From positions 1 through 64,000 of the forward strand of contig JBDTRB010000005.1 of the NCBI GenBank assembly GCA_039931865.1: a DNA stretch of 64,000 bases, written 5' to 3'. Positions within the stretch are counted from its first letter, which is position 1. The number at the start of each line of letters is the position of its first letter. Position numbers and translations under genes: made by a program. A model generated the notes under the pieces. It did no database searches. It saw nothing but the letters and a program-made list of their open reading frames with translations, and was not told the DNA's origin. The stretch is from JALYUA01 sp039931865 (GTDB taxonomy: Bacteria > Acidobacteriota > Thermoanaerobaculia > UBA5066 > Gp7-AA6). This document shows, piece by piece, positions 23,544-32,630 of the stretch.

Positions 23544-24622
23544 GAGAGCGGGACGGGTCCGGTCCGGGTGCCCTTCTCCCGGTGGAAGAACTTGAGATCC
23601 GCCTCCCGGACGGCGAACGCGTGCACCGATCCGGTTTCGTAGACCGCGCCGTGCGTCGACGACATTCGCGACACGGCGGGCTTACCGTCGAACTTCCCGC
23701 CCTCGAGCTGGCCGTAGAGGATCCTCTCCGCTCCCAGGTATTCCTCGTGGCTCAGCCGAAACTTCAGGGGAACGTAGGGGCCCACGCGCGCGTCCGCGCG
23801 CATATCGGCAGGCACCGCGGCGTGGCCCGCGAGGTGGGTCACGGGAAAGAAGTGTTCCGGCCGAAATCCGACAGTCACGTCTCCCAGGTCGATCAGGTTC
23901 ATCGGCGGCGAGCCCAGGAAGGTGGCGACGAAGGTGTCCGCGGGCTCGTCGTAGACCTCGGCCGGCGTGCCGATCTGGCGGACCAGTCCCTTGTTCATGA
24001 CGACGACGCGGTCGCCCATCGCCATGGCTTCGACCTGGTCGTGCGTCACGTAGATGGTCGTGGTGGCGACGCGTCGCTGGAACTGCTCGAGCTCTGTCCG
24101 CGCCGAGGCTCGCAGCTTCGCGTCGAGATTCGAGAGGGGCTCGTCGAGCAGGAAGAGCGAGGGCTCCCGCACGATCGCCCGCGCGAGGGCGACACGCTGG
24201 CGCTCGCCGCCCGACAGCTCGCGCGGCTTTCTATGGAGGAGCTGCCCGATCCCGAGGAGGCCCGCGGCCCACTCGGCCTTCTTCTGGCGCTCTCCTTTTT
24301 CCATGCCCTGCGCCTTCAGAGGGAAGACGATGTTGCCGAGCACGGTCAGGTGAGGATAGAGCGCGTAGCTCTGGAAGACCATCGCGATCCGGCGCTCGCG
24401 CGGCGTCATGTCGTTGACGACGCGGCCGCCGATCAGGATCTCCCCCGACGTGGGCTCCTCGAGCCCGGCGATCATCCGGAGGAGTGTCGTTTTACCGGAC
24501 CCGGACGGGCCGAGGAGGACGAGAAACTCGCCCTCCCGGCTCTCCAGGTCGACGTTGTTGACGGCGCCGAGCTCGCCCTTTTTGAAGACTTTGGTGAGTG
24601 CCCGCGTCTGGACTATGGCCAT
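23540..24622 (-). CDS. ABC transporter ATPase, MalK/UgpC type, second system
   Basis: 360-aa ATPase with Walker A GPSGSGKTT, Q-loop FQSYALYPH, signature LSGGERQRV, Walker B LFLLDEPLSNLD and the switch THDQVEA. The arginine after the signature (ALARAIV) is present here, unlike in the first system. The C-terminal about 125 residues form the regulatory OB domain. The ATG at 24622 lies 21 bp after the binding-protein stop without an obvious Shine-Dalgarno. TAAGCT ten bases upstream could be a -10 element. Confidence 0.93.
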   Translation of the reverse strand: MAIVQTRALTKVFKKGELGAVNNVDLESREGEFLVLLGPSGSGKTTLLRMIAGLEEPTSGEILIGGRVVNDMTPRERRIAMVFQSYALYPHLTVLGNIVFPLKAQGMEKGERQKKAEWAAGLLGIGQLLHRKPRELSGGERQRVALARAIVREPSLFLLDEPLSNLDAKLRASARTELEQFQRRVATTTIYVTHDQVEAMAMGDRVVVMNKGLVRQIGTPAEVYDEPADTFVATFLGSPPMNLIDLGDVTVGFRPEHFFPVTHLAGHAAVPADMRADARVGPYVPLKFRLSHEEYLGAERILYGQLEGGKFDGKPAVSRMSSTHGAVYETGSVHAFAVREADLKFFHREKGTRTGPVPLS

Positions 24623-24643
24623 GGCGCGGGTGAGCTTACCTTC

Positions 24644-25981
24644 TTACTTCCATTTGGCGAAGATTCGCTTGATCTCCGCTTCGGCGGTCTTCACGGCCTC
24701 CTCCGGCGTGACCTCTTCGCGCGCCGCGCGGGCGAACATGGTCGGCAGAACGAAGGTGTTGAAGACCTCGTCGATGCCAGCGGTCGCGTAGCCCGGGTAG
24801 CCCACGTTGGTCGCCCATTCGAGGACGTTCGAGAGGACCTTGTACTTGTCGTTCGGCACGCCCTTGGGATCGTTCGCGAGCTGCGCCTTGATGTCGGGAA
24901 CCGTGCTCGGGAACGAGGGGAAGTTGTAGAACTCGCTCGCCTTGAACGCGGCGGCGAAATTGTCGATGTAGTCGATCAGGAACTTCTTGGCGCCTTCCTG
25001 GTTCTCGGCGAAGTTCCAGATCGCGTAGCAGTCCATGACGTGCTCTGCCGCGATCCGGCGGACTGGACCCTTCAGGGCGGGAGCCACCTGGATGTTCTTC
25101 GACATCTCCGGGTTGTCCTTCTCCGCCGTGCGGGTGACGGAGATCGCGTTGGCGACGAAGGAGAGCTTGCCGGCGAGGATGCCGCGGTTGTTCGAGGAGG
25201 GATCCCAGGTGAAGACCTCGGGCGTCATGCACTCCTTGAACATGGCGCGCATGTACTTGATGGCTTCGAGGGTCTGTTTGGAGTTGATCGTGACGTTGCC
25301 CGCCTCGTCCTGCTCTGCCCCTCCGTAGGACCACAGGAGCGCGCGGACCGCCATGTTGGTGTCGAGCTCCTGCGAGAGTCCGATCCCGACCGGATTGCCG
25401 GCGCTGTCCTTGATCTTCTTGCCGCCGATCCGCAGGTCTTCCCAGGTGTCCGGCCCGTTTGGAAAACCCACTTTCTCCCAGAGGTCCTTGCGGTAGTTGC
25501 CCGGGTCGGGAACATAGGAGTCCGAGAACGCGAAGTACTTCTTCGTCTTCGGGTTGTAAGTCGACTTGTGCGCGAGATCGATCTTCTTGCCGTGCTTGCT
25601 CTCGACCGTCTGGTAGATCTCGGAGTGGTCGATCACCTGCTTTTCGTAGGCGGCAGGAGGGGAGAGGAACATGAAGAGGTCATGCCCCTTTTTCGCGGCC
25701 ACCTCCGCGGCTGCGCGCGCGTTGATCTCGCCGATCGCGATGTGGTCGACGACCACGTTCGTGTTGTTCTTCGCGCCCCATTCCTTCGTGTACGTGTTGT
25801 CGAACCACTTGTCGTACCCCGGCACGAAGTGGCTCCACTGGATGATTCGGAGCGTCTTCTGCTGCGCCGCCGCGCGCGCCGGGAAGAGGAAGTTGGCGCC
25901 CACCCCTGCGGCGAGCGCCCCCGTCCCGGTCACCTTGACGAACTGCCTGCGGGTCAGACCTTCTTTATTTTTTTTAGACAT
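24644..25981 (-). CDS. Tat-exported solute-binding protein, second system
   Basis: 445-aa periplasmic receptor with a twin-arginine signal (LTRRQFVKVTG) and cleavage expected after ARAAA. The mature N-terminus IIQWSHFVPGYDKWFDN matches the first system's WKHFVPDYDKYFD, and both share a late YPG box (GYPGYATAG here, GYPGPMTK there). The two receptors are therefore paralogues with probably related ligands. GGAGG lies six bases before the ATG. First gene of binding protein - ATPase - MalF - MalG. A porin gene lies just upstream on the same strand and may belong to the same uptake route. Confidence 0.91.
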   Translation of the reverse strand: MSKKNKEGLTRRQFVKVTGTGALAAGVGANFLFPARAAAQQKTLRIIQWSHFVPGYDKWFDNTYTKEWGAKNNTNVVVDHIAIGEINARAAAEVAAKKGHDLFMFLSPPAAYEKQVIDHSEIYQTVESKHGKKIDLAHKSTYNPKTKKYFAFSDSYVPDPGNYRKDLWEKVGFPNGPDTWEDLRIGGKKIKDSAGNPVGIGLSQELDTNMAVRALLWSYGGAEQDEAGNVTINSKQTLEAIKYMRAMFKECMTPEVFTWDPSSNNRGILAGKLSFVANAISVTRTAEKDNPEMSKNIQVAPALKGPVRRIAAEHVMDCYAIWNFAENQEGAKKFLIDYIDNFAAAFKASEFYNFPSFPSTVPDIKAQLANDPKGVPNDKYKVLSNVLEWATNVGYPGYATAGIDEVFNTFVLPTMFARAAREEVTPEEAVKTAEAEIKRIFAKWK

Positions 25982-26013
25982 TGTGTCCTCCTTCGCCCCC
26001 TGGGCCCACCCGG

Positions 26014-27240
26014 TTAGAAGTAATAGAACTGAAGCTGAACGACGAAGTGGTTCGTGTTCTTGACATTGGCCGTGGCCGCCTGCCTTCCGGGAACGATGCG
26101 CTCGTACGCCGCCGTGATCTTCATGTTCTGCTGCGCGACGTAGTAGTTGAAGCCGCCCATGTACCGGCGGATGTTGCGTCCATGATCGATGGCGTCCTTG
26201 AAGTTCTCCGTCTCGAAGCGGATGAACGGCTGGAGCTCGATCGGCTTGAAGTAGAAGCCGACGTCGGTGAAGAGCTCCTGCTGACGGAGGAGCGTCGGGA
26301 TCAGGCAGTTCGCCGCGCGGGCGCCCGCCGATGTCAGCCCGCAGCCGCCGTCGAAGTGGATGTAGTCCATATGGGCTGTAAACGCGCTGCGTCCCGTCTT
26401 CGCATCACCCGGCCCGACAGGCAGGTCCACCATGACGTCCCCGCCGTAGGCTTCGTAGCCCTTTCCCTCGGGAAGGGTTGCCGTGGCCGGGGTGGTGAAG
26501 CCGCCCTGAGAGTCGTAGCCGGCGCCGAAGGCGAGGATCTTCTTCTTTCCGAGGTTCGTGCCGACGGGAACGTAGCCCTTCTCGACGTCGAAGACGTTGT
26601 AGACGATCCGGCCGGCGAAGCGATAGGGGTTGCGCGAGCCCGCACCGTTCGCGTTCGCCGGTGCCCGGAATCCCTGGAGCAGGGCCGTCCGGATCTCGAG
26701 GTGATCGGCCGCGAGGTAAGTCTTCAACTGGAGTCCGACGTCACGCCCGGCGTCGTTCTGAAGAGGAGCGCTCTGGAGGAACGTCCAGGTGCCGCCGTCC
26801 AGCGCCAGGTGGCTCGATGTGCTCTGAAGTGAGTTGCGGGTGAAGGGCGTGAGCATCTTGCCGAAGTCCAGGATGAACAGGTCGTTGCTGAAGGGGTGCC
26901 ACTCGCCGAAGGCGTCCTGCATCACGAGCCCGGTGTTCAGGGACTTGGTCGCTGTCCCGACGCTGGCGCCGAGGTTTGCGTTGTCCGTCTGCATGAAGAA
27001 TGTGACGTTCTTGGCGACCTGACCGGCCACGAGCAGGCGGACGCGGCGAATCTTGAAGTTCTGCTGGTATCCCTCGCTGACGGGGTCTTGAAGCCATTCC
27101 GACCAGCCTTGAAGCTGAAATCCCAGGCGGAAGTTGACCGTGTCGCTGACCTTCACGACGACCTGGGCCGGCGCGGCGGCGGGCGCAAGCCCGGCGACCG
27201 CAATCGCGACCAGGGCGAATCGGAGAAACCGTCGAGTCAT
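26014..27240 (-). CDS. outer-membrane porin, OprO/OprP-like beta-barrel
   Basis: 408 aa with a Sec signal peptide (about residues 1-25, ending APAQ), followed by alternating amphipathic strands. The C-terminal residue is Phe (LQFYYF), the usual outer-membrane insertion signal. The region FKIRRVRLLVAGQVAKNVTFF matches the first strands of phosphate-selective-porin-type channels. AAGGAGGAG precedes the ATG. It lies 32 bp upstream of the binding-protein gene on the same strand, so it probably admits the substrate of this ABC system. Phosphate specificity should not be assumed from the family name. Confidence 0.85.
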   Translation of the reverse strand: MTRRFLRFALVAIAVAGLAPAAAPAQVVVKVSDTVNFRLGFQLQGWSEWLQDPVSEGYQQNFKIRRVRLLVAGQVAKNVTFFMQTDNANLGASVGTATKSLNTGLVMQDAFGEWHPFSNDLFILDFGKMLTPFTRNSLQSTSSHLALDGGTWTFLQSAPLQNDAGRDVGLQLKTYLAADHLEIRTALLQGFRAPANANGAGSRNPYRFAGRIVYNVFDVEKGYVPVGTNLGKKKILAFGAGYDSQGGFTTPATATLPEGKGYEAYGGDVMVDLPVGPGDAKTGRSAFTAHMDYIHFDGGCGLTSAGARAANCLIPTLLRQQELFTDVGFYFKPIELQPFIRFETENFKDAIDHGRNIRRYMGGFNYYVAQQNMKITAAYERIVPGRQAATANVKNTNHFVVQLQFYYF

Positions 27241-27283
27241 GCTCTCCTCCTTAATTCGATTCGTTCCATACGACTTCCGCGCG

Positions 27284-27316
27284 GAAGAAAAAAGAACCGG
27301 CGGCTCGCGCCGCCGG
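27284..27316 (-). terminator. rho-independent terminator of the MHS symporter
   Basis: On the minus strand, CCGGCGGC and GCCGCCGG pair around a four-base loop, followed by TTCTTTTTTCTT. It lies just after the symporter stop and separates that gene from the porin operon. Confidence 0.85.
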
Positions 27317-27324
27317 AAGTTGAC

Positions 27325-28938
27325 TCAGATCGCCTGGATGTCCCGGTCCTTGGTCTCGCGGAGGAACAATGCCCCGATGACGAACGTGATGGCCGCCACG
27401 ATCACCGGGTACCACAGGCCGGCGTAGATGTTTCCGCGCGACGCCACGAGCGCCGTCGCAAGAAGCGGGAGCATGCCGCCGAACCACCCGTTGCCGATGT
27501 GGTAAGGCAGTGACATCGAGGTGTACCGGATGCGGGTCGGGAAGAGCTCGACTAAGAAGGCCGCGATCGGCCCGTACACCATCGTCACGTAGAGGACCAG
27601 AATGACGAGGACCAGGAGCGTCATCGGATAGTTGATCCGGGCCTTGTCCGGCGCCGCCGGGTATCCCGAGGCCTTCAGGGCGGCCTTGTATTTGTCTTCG
27701 TCATACCCCTTGAGCTCGGTGCTCCCGAGTTTCGTAACGACGGTCTCTCCGGGCACTGCCGGGGCGGAGGTAAAGGAAAGTCCCGCCTTGGTGAGGAAGT
27801 CCTTCGCCTTGTCGCACGGGGAGAAGACCGTCTTGGGGGTCGGGAAGATGTGCATCTGGCAATCGTCCGCCGACACCGTGATCGGCGTCGAAGCTGCGTA
27901 CTGCTCGAGCCCCGGGTTGACGAAATGCGTCAGGGCCTTGAAAAGGGGAAAGAAGGTGAGAGCGCCGAGCAGGCATCCGACGAGGATGATCCATTTCCGG
28001 CCGATCCTGTCGGACAACGATCCGAAGACGACGAAGAACGGCGTCGCGATGAGGAGCGAGGCGGCGATCAGGATGTAGGCCGTCAGGTAGTCGAGCTTCA
28101 GGTAGAGAGTCAGAAAGAACAACGCGTAGAACTGCCCGGCGTACCAGACGACGCCCTGGCCGGCGGTCGCGCCGAACAGCGCGAGCAGGACGATCTTGGC
28201 GTTCGACCAGTTGGCGAAACTCTCCGTCAGAGGAGCCTTCGAGCCCTTGCCCTCCGCCTTCATGCGCTTGAAGATCGGGGATTCCTGCAGCTTCAGCCGG
28301 ATGTAGATCGAGAAGATGAGCAGGACGACCGACAGAAGGAACGGAATTCTCCAGCCCCACGCCTTGAACGTGTCCGGTCCCATTTTCCAGCGGCAGAGGC
28401 CGATGATGAGAAGAGAGAGAAAGAGCCCCAGTGTCGCGGTGGTCTGGATCCACGAGGTGCTGTATCCGCGGCGGCCGGGCCGTGCATGTTCGGCCACGTA
28501 GGTCGCGGCGCCGCCGTACTCGCCGCCGAGCGCGAGCCCCTGCAGGAGCCGCAGGAGGACGAGAAGGATTGGCGCGACGAAACCGATTTTCGCGTAGGTG
28601 GGCAGGAGCCCGACGGCAGCCGTCGAGGCGCCCATGACGACGATGGTGACGAGGAAGGTGTACTTGCGTCCGACGAGGTCTCCGATGCGCCCGAAAAAGA
28701 GGGCGCCGAACGGCCGCACGAGGAAACCCGCCGCGTACGTGACGAACGAGGAAAGAAGAGCAGCGGTCGCGTTACCGGGGGGAAAAAAGAGCGCGGCAAA
28801 GAAGGGAGCCAGGGTCGCGTAGAGGTAGAAGTCGTACCACTCGAAGACCGTCCCGAGCGACGACGCGAAGATGACCCGTCTCTCGTCCGAAGTGAGGGCG
28901 CCTGTCGGCGCCTGTCTCTCCATGGTTCCGGTCGCCAT
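27325..28938 (-). CDS. MFS transporter, metabolite:proton symporter (MHS) family
   Basis: 537-aa inner-membrane symporter with 12 predicted helices. Family hallmarks seen: GTVFEWYDFYLYATLAP at TM1, GRIGDLVGRKYTF after TM2, LGGEYGGAATYVAEHA, and a second GSLSDRIGRKW. About residues 345-435 are a long extracytoplasmic insert between late helices, with two cysteines that could form a disulfide. This insert occurs in part of the MHS family (recalled, not checked). Likely substrates are organic acids, betaine or similar small metabolites. GGAGAGGGAGG precedes the ATG. It has its own terminator and is divergent from acs, so acetate or another carboxylate is a possible cargo. Confidence 0.9.
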   Translation of the reverse strand: MATGTMERQAPTGALTSDERRVIFASSLGTVFEWYDFYLYATLAPFFAALFFPPGNATAALLSSFVTYAAGFLVRPFGALFFGRIGDLVGRKYTFLVTIVVMGASTAAVGLLPTYAKIGFVAPILLVLLRLLQGLALGGEYGGAATYVAEHARPGRRGYSTSWIQTTATLGLFLSLLIIGLCRWKMGPDTFKAWGWRIPFLLSVVLLIFSIYIRLKLQESPIFKRMKAEGKGSKAPLTESFANWSNAKIVLLALFGATAGQGVVWYAGQFYALFFLTLYLKLDYLTAYILIAASLLIATPFFVVFGSLSDRIGRKWIILVGCLLGALTFFPLFKALTHFVNPGLEQYAASTPITVSADDCQMHIFPTPKTVFSPCDKAKDFLTKAGLSFTSAPAVPGETVVTKLGSTELKGYDEDKYKAALKASGYPAAPDKARINYPMTLLVLVILVLYVTMVYGPIAAFLVELFPTRIRYTSMSLPYHIGNGWFGGMLPLLATALVASRGNIYAGLWYPVIVAAITFVIGALFLRETKDRDIQAI

Positions 28939-29357
28939 GAACCCTCCCTCTCCTAAAAGTTAGAGATGCGCGAAGCCCGAATCGAGCGATACCGGGGACC
29001 TCGTACGGGAATCTTATTGCGGAGGTGCGGTCCATGGGCAGCGGGAAAGCGGCCGGTACGCCAGCGTTCATCGCGGTCCGGTGCCGCAGATCGGCCCGAA
29101 GGGGCCCGAGGTCTCGAAGGGGGTGACGCCCGCCAACAGGGACGCCCGAACGGTCGGCCCGTACGGTTCTCGCTCTCCGCGAGGGCGGCGTCCGGCGGCA
29201 GGCGCCGGCCAGTGTCCAGTCGTGGGCGCAGAGTGTTTCAGGGCCGAACCGAAGTCAAGGGTTCTTCGGTTTCGGGTCGCAATTTGGGAATAACATTCGC
29301 CCTCGAGGTCTCGTCCCTCCCCGGGGGCGGCCGTCCTCGGAAGGAGAAGAGTCGGCG
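28939..29357. other. 419-bp divergent intergenic region, no gene seen
   Basis: It separates the MHS symporter from acs and must hold both promoters. Short open frames here lack ribosome-binding sites and normal composition. The only clear structure is the hairpin at 29244-29275. TTGGGAATAACATT near 29285 could include the acs -10. Confidence 0.6.
29244..29275 (+). promoter_or_regulatory. hairpin upstream of acs
   Basis: CCGAACCGAAG pairs with CTTCGGTTTCGG (one bulged base) around a nine-base loop, about 80 bp before the acs ATG. It could be an attenuator, an operator or a structured leader. No known riboswitch is recognised. Confidence 0.4.
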
Positions 29358-31331
29358 ATGGCGAGAAGACCGGACGAGACGATCGAAGCCCTGCTCCTCG
29401 AAAAGCGGCGTTTCAAGCCGCCCAAGGCGTTCGCCGCCGCCGCCAACGTGTCGAACCCGTCGGTGTACGCGAAGGCGGACCGCGACTTCGAGAAGTTCTG
29501 GGAGCGTTTCGCGGGCGAGCTCGAGTGGATGAAGCCCTGGAAAAAGGTCCTCGACTGGAAGCCGCCGAGGGCGAAATGGTTCGTCGGCGGCAAGCTGAAC
29601 GCGTCGGTGAACTGCGTGGACCGGCACGCCCGGGGACCGCGCGCCAACAAGGCGGCGCTGATCTGGGAGGGGGAGCCCGGCGACACCCGCACGCTCACCT
29701 ACCGGGAGCTCCTCCGGGAAGTCTCGAGATTTTCGAACGTGTTGAAGTCCCTCGGAGTCGGAAAGGGCGACCGCGTCACCCTCTACATGCCGATGATTCC
29801 TGAGCTGCCGGTGGCGATGCTCGCGTGCGCCCGGATTGGAGCGATCCATTCGGTCGTGTTCGGGGGGTTCTCCGCCGAGTCGCTGCGGGACCGGATCAAC
29901 GATCAGGGCGCGAAGATCCTGGTGACCGCGGACGGCGGATGGCGCCGCGGAAACGTCGTTCCGTTGAAGAAGATCTCCGACGAGGCGCTGATGGACACCC
30001 CGACCATCGAAAAGATGATCGTCGTCAAGCGGACCGGAACCGAAGTGAGCTGGCAAGCGGGTCGGGATCTCTGGTGGTCCGAGCTGATGTCAGGCGCCCC
30101 GTCGCAGTGCCCCCCCGAGAAGATGGACTCCGAGGATCCCCTCTACATCCTCTACACGTCCGGAACGACCGGAAAGCCGAAGGGCATCCTGCACACCACA
30201 GCCGGGTACCTCCTCGGGACCTACGCCACGAGCAAGTGGGTCTTCGACCTGAAGGAAGACGACGTTTACTGGTGCACGGCGGACATCGGATGGGTCACCG
30301 GGCATTCTTACGTGGTCTACGGCCCGCTTGCGAACGGGGCGACGTGCCTCATGTACGAAGGAGCGCCCGATACCCCGACGCGCGGCCGTTTCTGGGAGCT
30401 CATCGAGCGCCACGGCGTCACGATCCTGTACACCGCGCCGACGGCGATTCGCGCGTTCATGAAGTGGGGGACGGAGTGGCCCGAGAAGCACGACCTCTCC
30501 TCGCTCCGCCTCTTGGGATCCGTCGGAGAGCCGATCAACCCCGAAGCGTGGATCTGGTACCAGACGTACATCGGCGGCGGGAAGTGTCCGGTCGTCGACA
30601 CCTGGTGGCAGACGGAAACCGGAATGATCATGATCACGCCGCTGCCGGGCATCACGACGACGCGGCCGGGGTCGGCGACTCAGGCCTTCCCCGGAGTCCG
30701 CGCGGAAATCCTGGATCAGGACGGCCGTAAGGTCGGTGTGGGCGGAGGGTACCTCGCGATCACACGTCCCTGGCCCGCCATGCTGCGGACGATCTGGCGC
30801 GACGACGAGCGGTACGTGAAGACCTACTGGTCGAAGTGGAACGAGGAGACCTATTTTCCGGGTGACGGCGCGAAGCGCGACAAGGACGGGTATTTCTGGT
30901 TGCTCGGGCGCGTCGACGACGTCATGAACGTGGCCGGACACCGCATCGGAACGATGGAGGTCGAATCGGCGCTCGTTGATCATCCTGCGGTGGCGGAGGC
31001 CGCGGTCGTGGGCGTGAACGACGAAATCAAGGGCACCGCGATTGCCGCGTTCGTCATCCTGAAGGAAAAGTCCCGGACGGGAGCGGCGGCGGCGGGCGGA
31101 AGCGGGCTCCGCGCGGAGCTTTTGGCGCACGTCGCGAAGAAGATCGGCGCGATCGCGAAGCCGGAGCGGCTCTTCTTCACCGCCGACCTGCCGAAGACGA
31201 GGTCGGGGAAGATCATGCGACGCCTGCTGCGGGACATCGCCGAGGGCCGGGTCCTCGGCGACACGACCACCCTGGCGGATCCGACGGTGGTGTCGTCTCT
31301 GAAGAGTCAGTACGAGGACAAAGAGGGATGA
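29358..31331 (+). CDS. acs: acetate-CoA ligase (acetyl-CoA synthetase)
   Basis: Activates acetate with ATP and CoA to acetyl-CoA via acetyl-AMP. 657 aa, full family length. Seen: the AMP-binding loop YTSGTTGKPKG, the acyl pocket TWWQTETGMIMI, and the C-terminal catalytic lysine K618 in TRSGKIMRR, which is the residue usually controlled by acetylation. GGAAGGAGAAGAG lies upstream of the ATG. The acetyl-CoA made here is the co-substrate of malate synthase encoded 20 kb away. Propionyl-CoA synthetase is an alternative, but the tryptophan in the acyl pocket (TWWQTE) favours acetate. Confidence 0.96.
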   Translation: MARRPDETIEALLLEKRRFKPPKAFAAAANVSNPSVYAKADRDFEKFWERFAGELEWMKPWKKVLDWKPPRAKWFVGGKLNASVNCVDRHARGPRANKAALIWEGEPGDTRTLTYRELLREVSRFSNVLKSLGVGKGDRVTLYMPMIPELPVAMLACARIGAIHSVVFGGFSAESLRDRINDQGAKILVTADGGWRRGNVVPLKKISDEALMDTPTIEKMIVVKRTGTEVSWQAGRDLWWSELMSGAPSQCPPEKMDSEDPLYILYTSGTTGKPKGILHTTAGYLLGTYATSKWVFDLKEDDVYWCTADIGWVTGHSYVVYGPLANGATCLMYEGAPDTPTRGRFWELIERHGVTILYTAPTAIRAFMKWGTEWPEKHDLSSLRLLGSVGEPINPEAWIWYQTYIGGGKCPVVDTWWQTETGMIMITPLPGITTTRPGSATQAFPGVRAEILDQDGRKVGVGGGYLAITRPWPAMLRTIWRDDERYVKTYWSKWNEETYFPGDGAKRDKDGYFWLLGRVDDVMNVAGHRIGTMEVESALVDHPAVAEAAVVGVNDEIKGTAIAAFVILKEKSRTGAAAAGGSGLRAELLAHVAKKIGAIAKPERLFFTADLPKTRSGKIMRRLLRDIAEGRVLGDTTTLADPTVVSSLKSQYEDKEG

Positions 31332-31371
31332 GGCGGGAATCGCCTGGCCTATCGATCGGGGAGACGAGTGG

Positions 31372-31392
31372 CTGACAGCTGAGAACTCGATC
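31372..31392. repeat. 7-bp periodic array, three heptads
   Basis: GCTGACA, GCTGAGA, ACTCGAT, 40 bp after acs. Short, and counted only because the same units recur in longer arrays. Confidence 0.35.
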
Positions 31393-31425
31393 CCGACGGC
31401 TCCGCCCCGTCCCCCCTCCGTCGCT

Positions 31426-31431
31426 TACAAT
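31426..31431 (+). promoter_or_regulatory. -10 element (TACAAT) before the EAL gene
   Basis: TACAAT ends eight bases before the GTG start. No Shine-Dalgarno lies between them. Confidence 0.35.
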
Positions 31432-31439
31432 TCCAGGCA

Positions 31440-32630
31440 GTGCTCTCTACCGGCGGGGTTCTCGACGCTCGGACTCTGGGCCGACTCGAGCGCTGGCGGA
31501 AAGCGCGTGCGCTGTTTGTCCGGCCGGACGGTCCGGATGCAGAGCGCGCGCTTTCCGCCGCGCTCGGAAAGGTCTGGGCGCGCGGGCAGATCTATGGACG
31601 ATCCCGGCGGATCGCGGTCGAGCGGACGGCCTCGGAGCTCCTCGCCAGGATGGAGGAGGCCCTGGGGCCGCTCGCCGAGCACGTCCGCGTGGCTCCCGAG
31701 GACCCGGCGCAGACGAAATGGGACGCGATCGGGAATCTTGCCCCGCTTCCGGCGTCCGCCCGGCAGGTGGGCGCGCTGTGGCTCGTCGACGCCCTCACGG
31801 CGGGCGCGCTGTTCGTGGAGTTCCAGCCGATCTTCGACCTGCGTACGGGTGAGACCGTCGGGTTCGAAGGACTTCTTCGCGTCCGCACCCCGGAAGGGGC
31901 GACTCGCCTCGCCGCCGAGATCTTCCCGGCGGCGCAGCGCCTCGGGATCGCGCTCGCGTTCGAGCGGATCTCGTGGGTGAACGTCCTCGAGGCGGCATCG
32001 CGGCTGCCGGCTGACTCCATGCTGTTCTTGAACGTCAACCCGCGTCTGCTCGCCGGCGAAGGCGGTTTGTCGGGCCTCGGCGTCGAGGCCGAGCGCGTAC
32101 AGTTTCCGTACACGCGCCTCGCGCTCGATCTCGTCGAGGTGGAACGCGTCGAGTCGCTCGAGCGTCTCGGATCAGCGCTCGCGGTGCCGCACGACCTCGG
32201 TGTCTCGATCGCTCTCGATGACATCACCTCGAGCTACGAAACCATCCGCTACTGCGCGGGGCTCGCGCCGCGATGGATCAAGGTGGACAGCGAAATTACG
32301 CGAGGCGTCTCGACCGATCCCCCGCGGAGGGCGGTGCTCCGCCTCCTGGCGCAGGTTGCCCGCGACGCGTCCGTGGGTCTGATCGCAGAAGGCATCGAAA
32401 ACCCCGAGGACCTGGACGTCTGTCTGTCTGAAGGCGTCTTCGCTGCGCAGGGATATTTCCTCGCCCGTCCGTCCGAAGAGCCGGGGACGGCGACCCCCGG
32501 GTTTCTGTCGTGGCTCGGCACGCATGCCGGGGCCACCGGTCCCGATCCCGAGGCCTCTCGCGGGGAGAGTGACAGCCCGATGCCGGAAATCGCGCCCTCC
32601 CGCGAATCGGAGGAGGGCTTCGAGCTCTGA
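31440..32630 (+). CDS. EAL-domain cyclic-di-GMP phosphodiesterase
   Basis: 396 aa. The N-terminal about 110 residues are unassigned; the EAL domain covers about 125-345. The name-giving motif reads EGL, not EAL (QPIFDL...GFEGLLR, Glu143). The other catalytic positions are all in place: Asn198/Asn200, Glu233, Asp260-Asp261, Lys281, Glu317 and Gln337. It is therefore probably an active phosphodiesterase that hydrolyses c-di-GMP to pGpG. No transmembrane segment and no GGDEF domain are present. GTG start at 31440. The TGA stop overlaps the CTG proposed as the start of the S4 gene. A receiver-PilZ protein at 52.3 kb may read the same second messenger. Confidence 0.88.
   Translation: MLSTGGVLDARTLGRLERWRKARALFVRPDGPDAERALSAALGKVWARGQIYGRSRRIAVERTASELLARMEEALGPLAEHVRVAPEDPAQTKWDAIGNLAPLPASARQVGALWLVDALTAGALFVEFQPIFDLRTGETVGFEGLLRVRTPEGATRLAAEIFPAAQRLGIALAFERISWVNVLEAASRLPADSMLFLNVNPRLLAGEGGLSGLGVEAERVQFPYTRLALDLVEVERVESLERLGSALAVPHDLGVSIALDDITSSYETIRYCAGLAPRWIKVDSEITRGVSTDPPRRAVLRLLAQVARDASVGLIAEGIENPEDLDVCLSEGVFAAQGYFLARPSEEPGTATPGFLSWLGTHAGATGPDPEASRGESDSPMPEIAPSRESEEGFEL

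Noticed and set aside
27325..28938. Insert in the MHS symporter as a new fusion domain
   Set aside because: A similar long loop with two cysteines is, as far as I recall, present in a subset of MHS-family symporters, so it is probably a family trait.
29081..29293. 70-aa open frame in the acs upstream region
   Set aside because: No ribosome-binding site, odd composition, and it overlaps the hairpin at 29244-29275.
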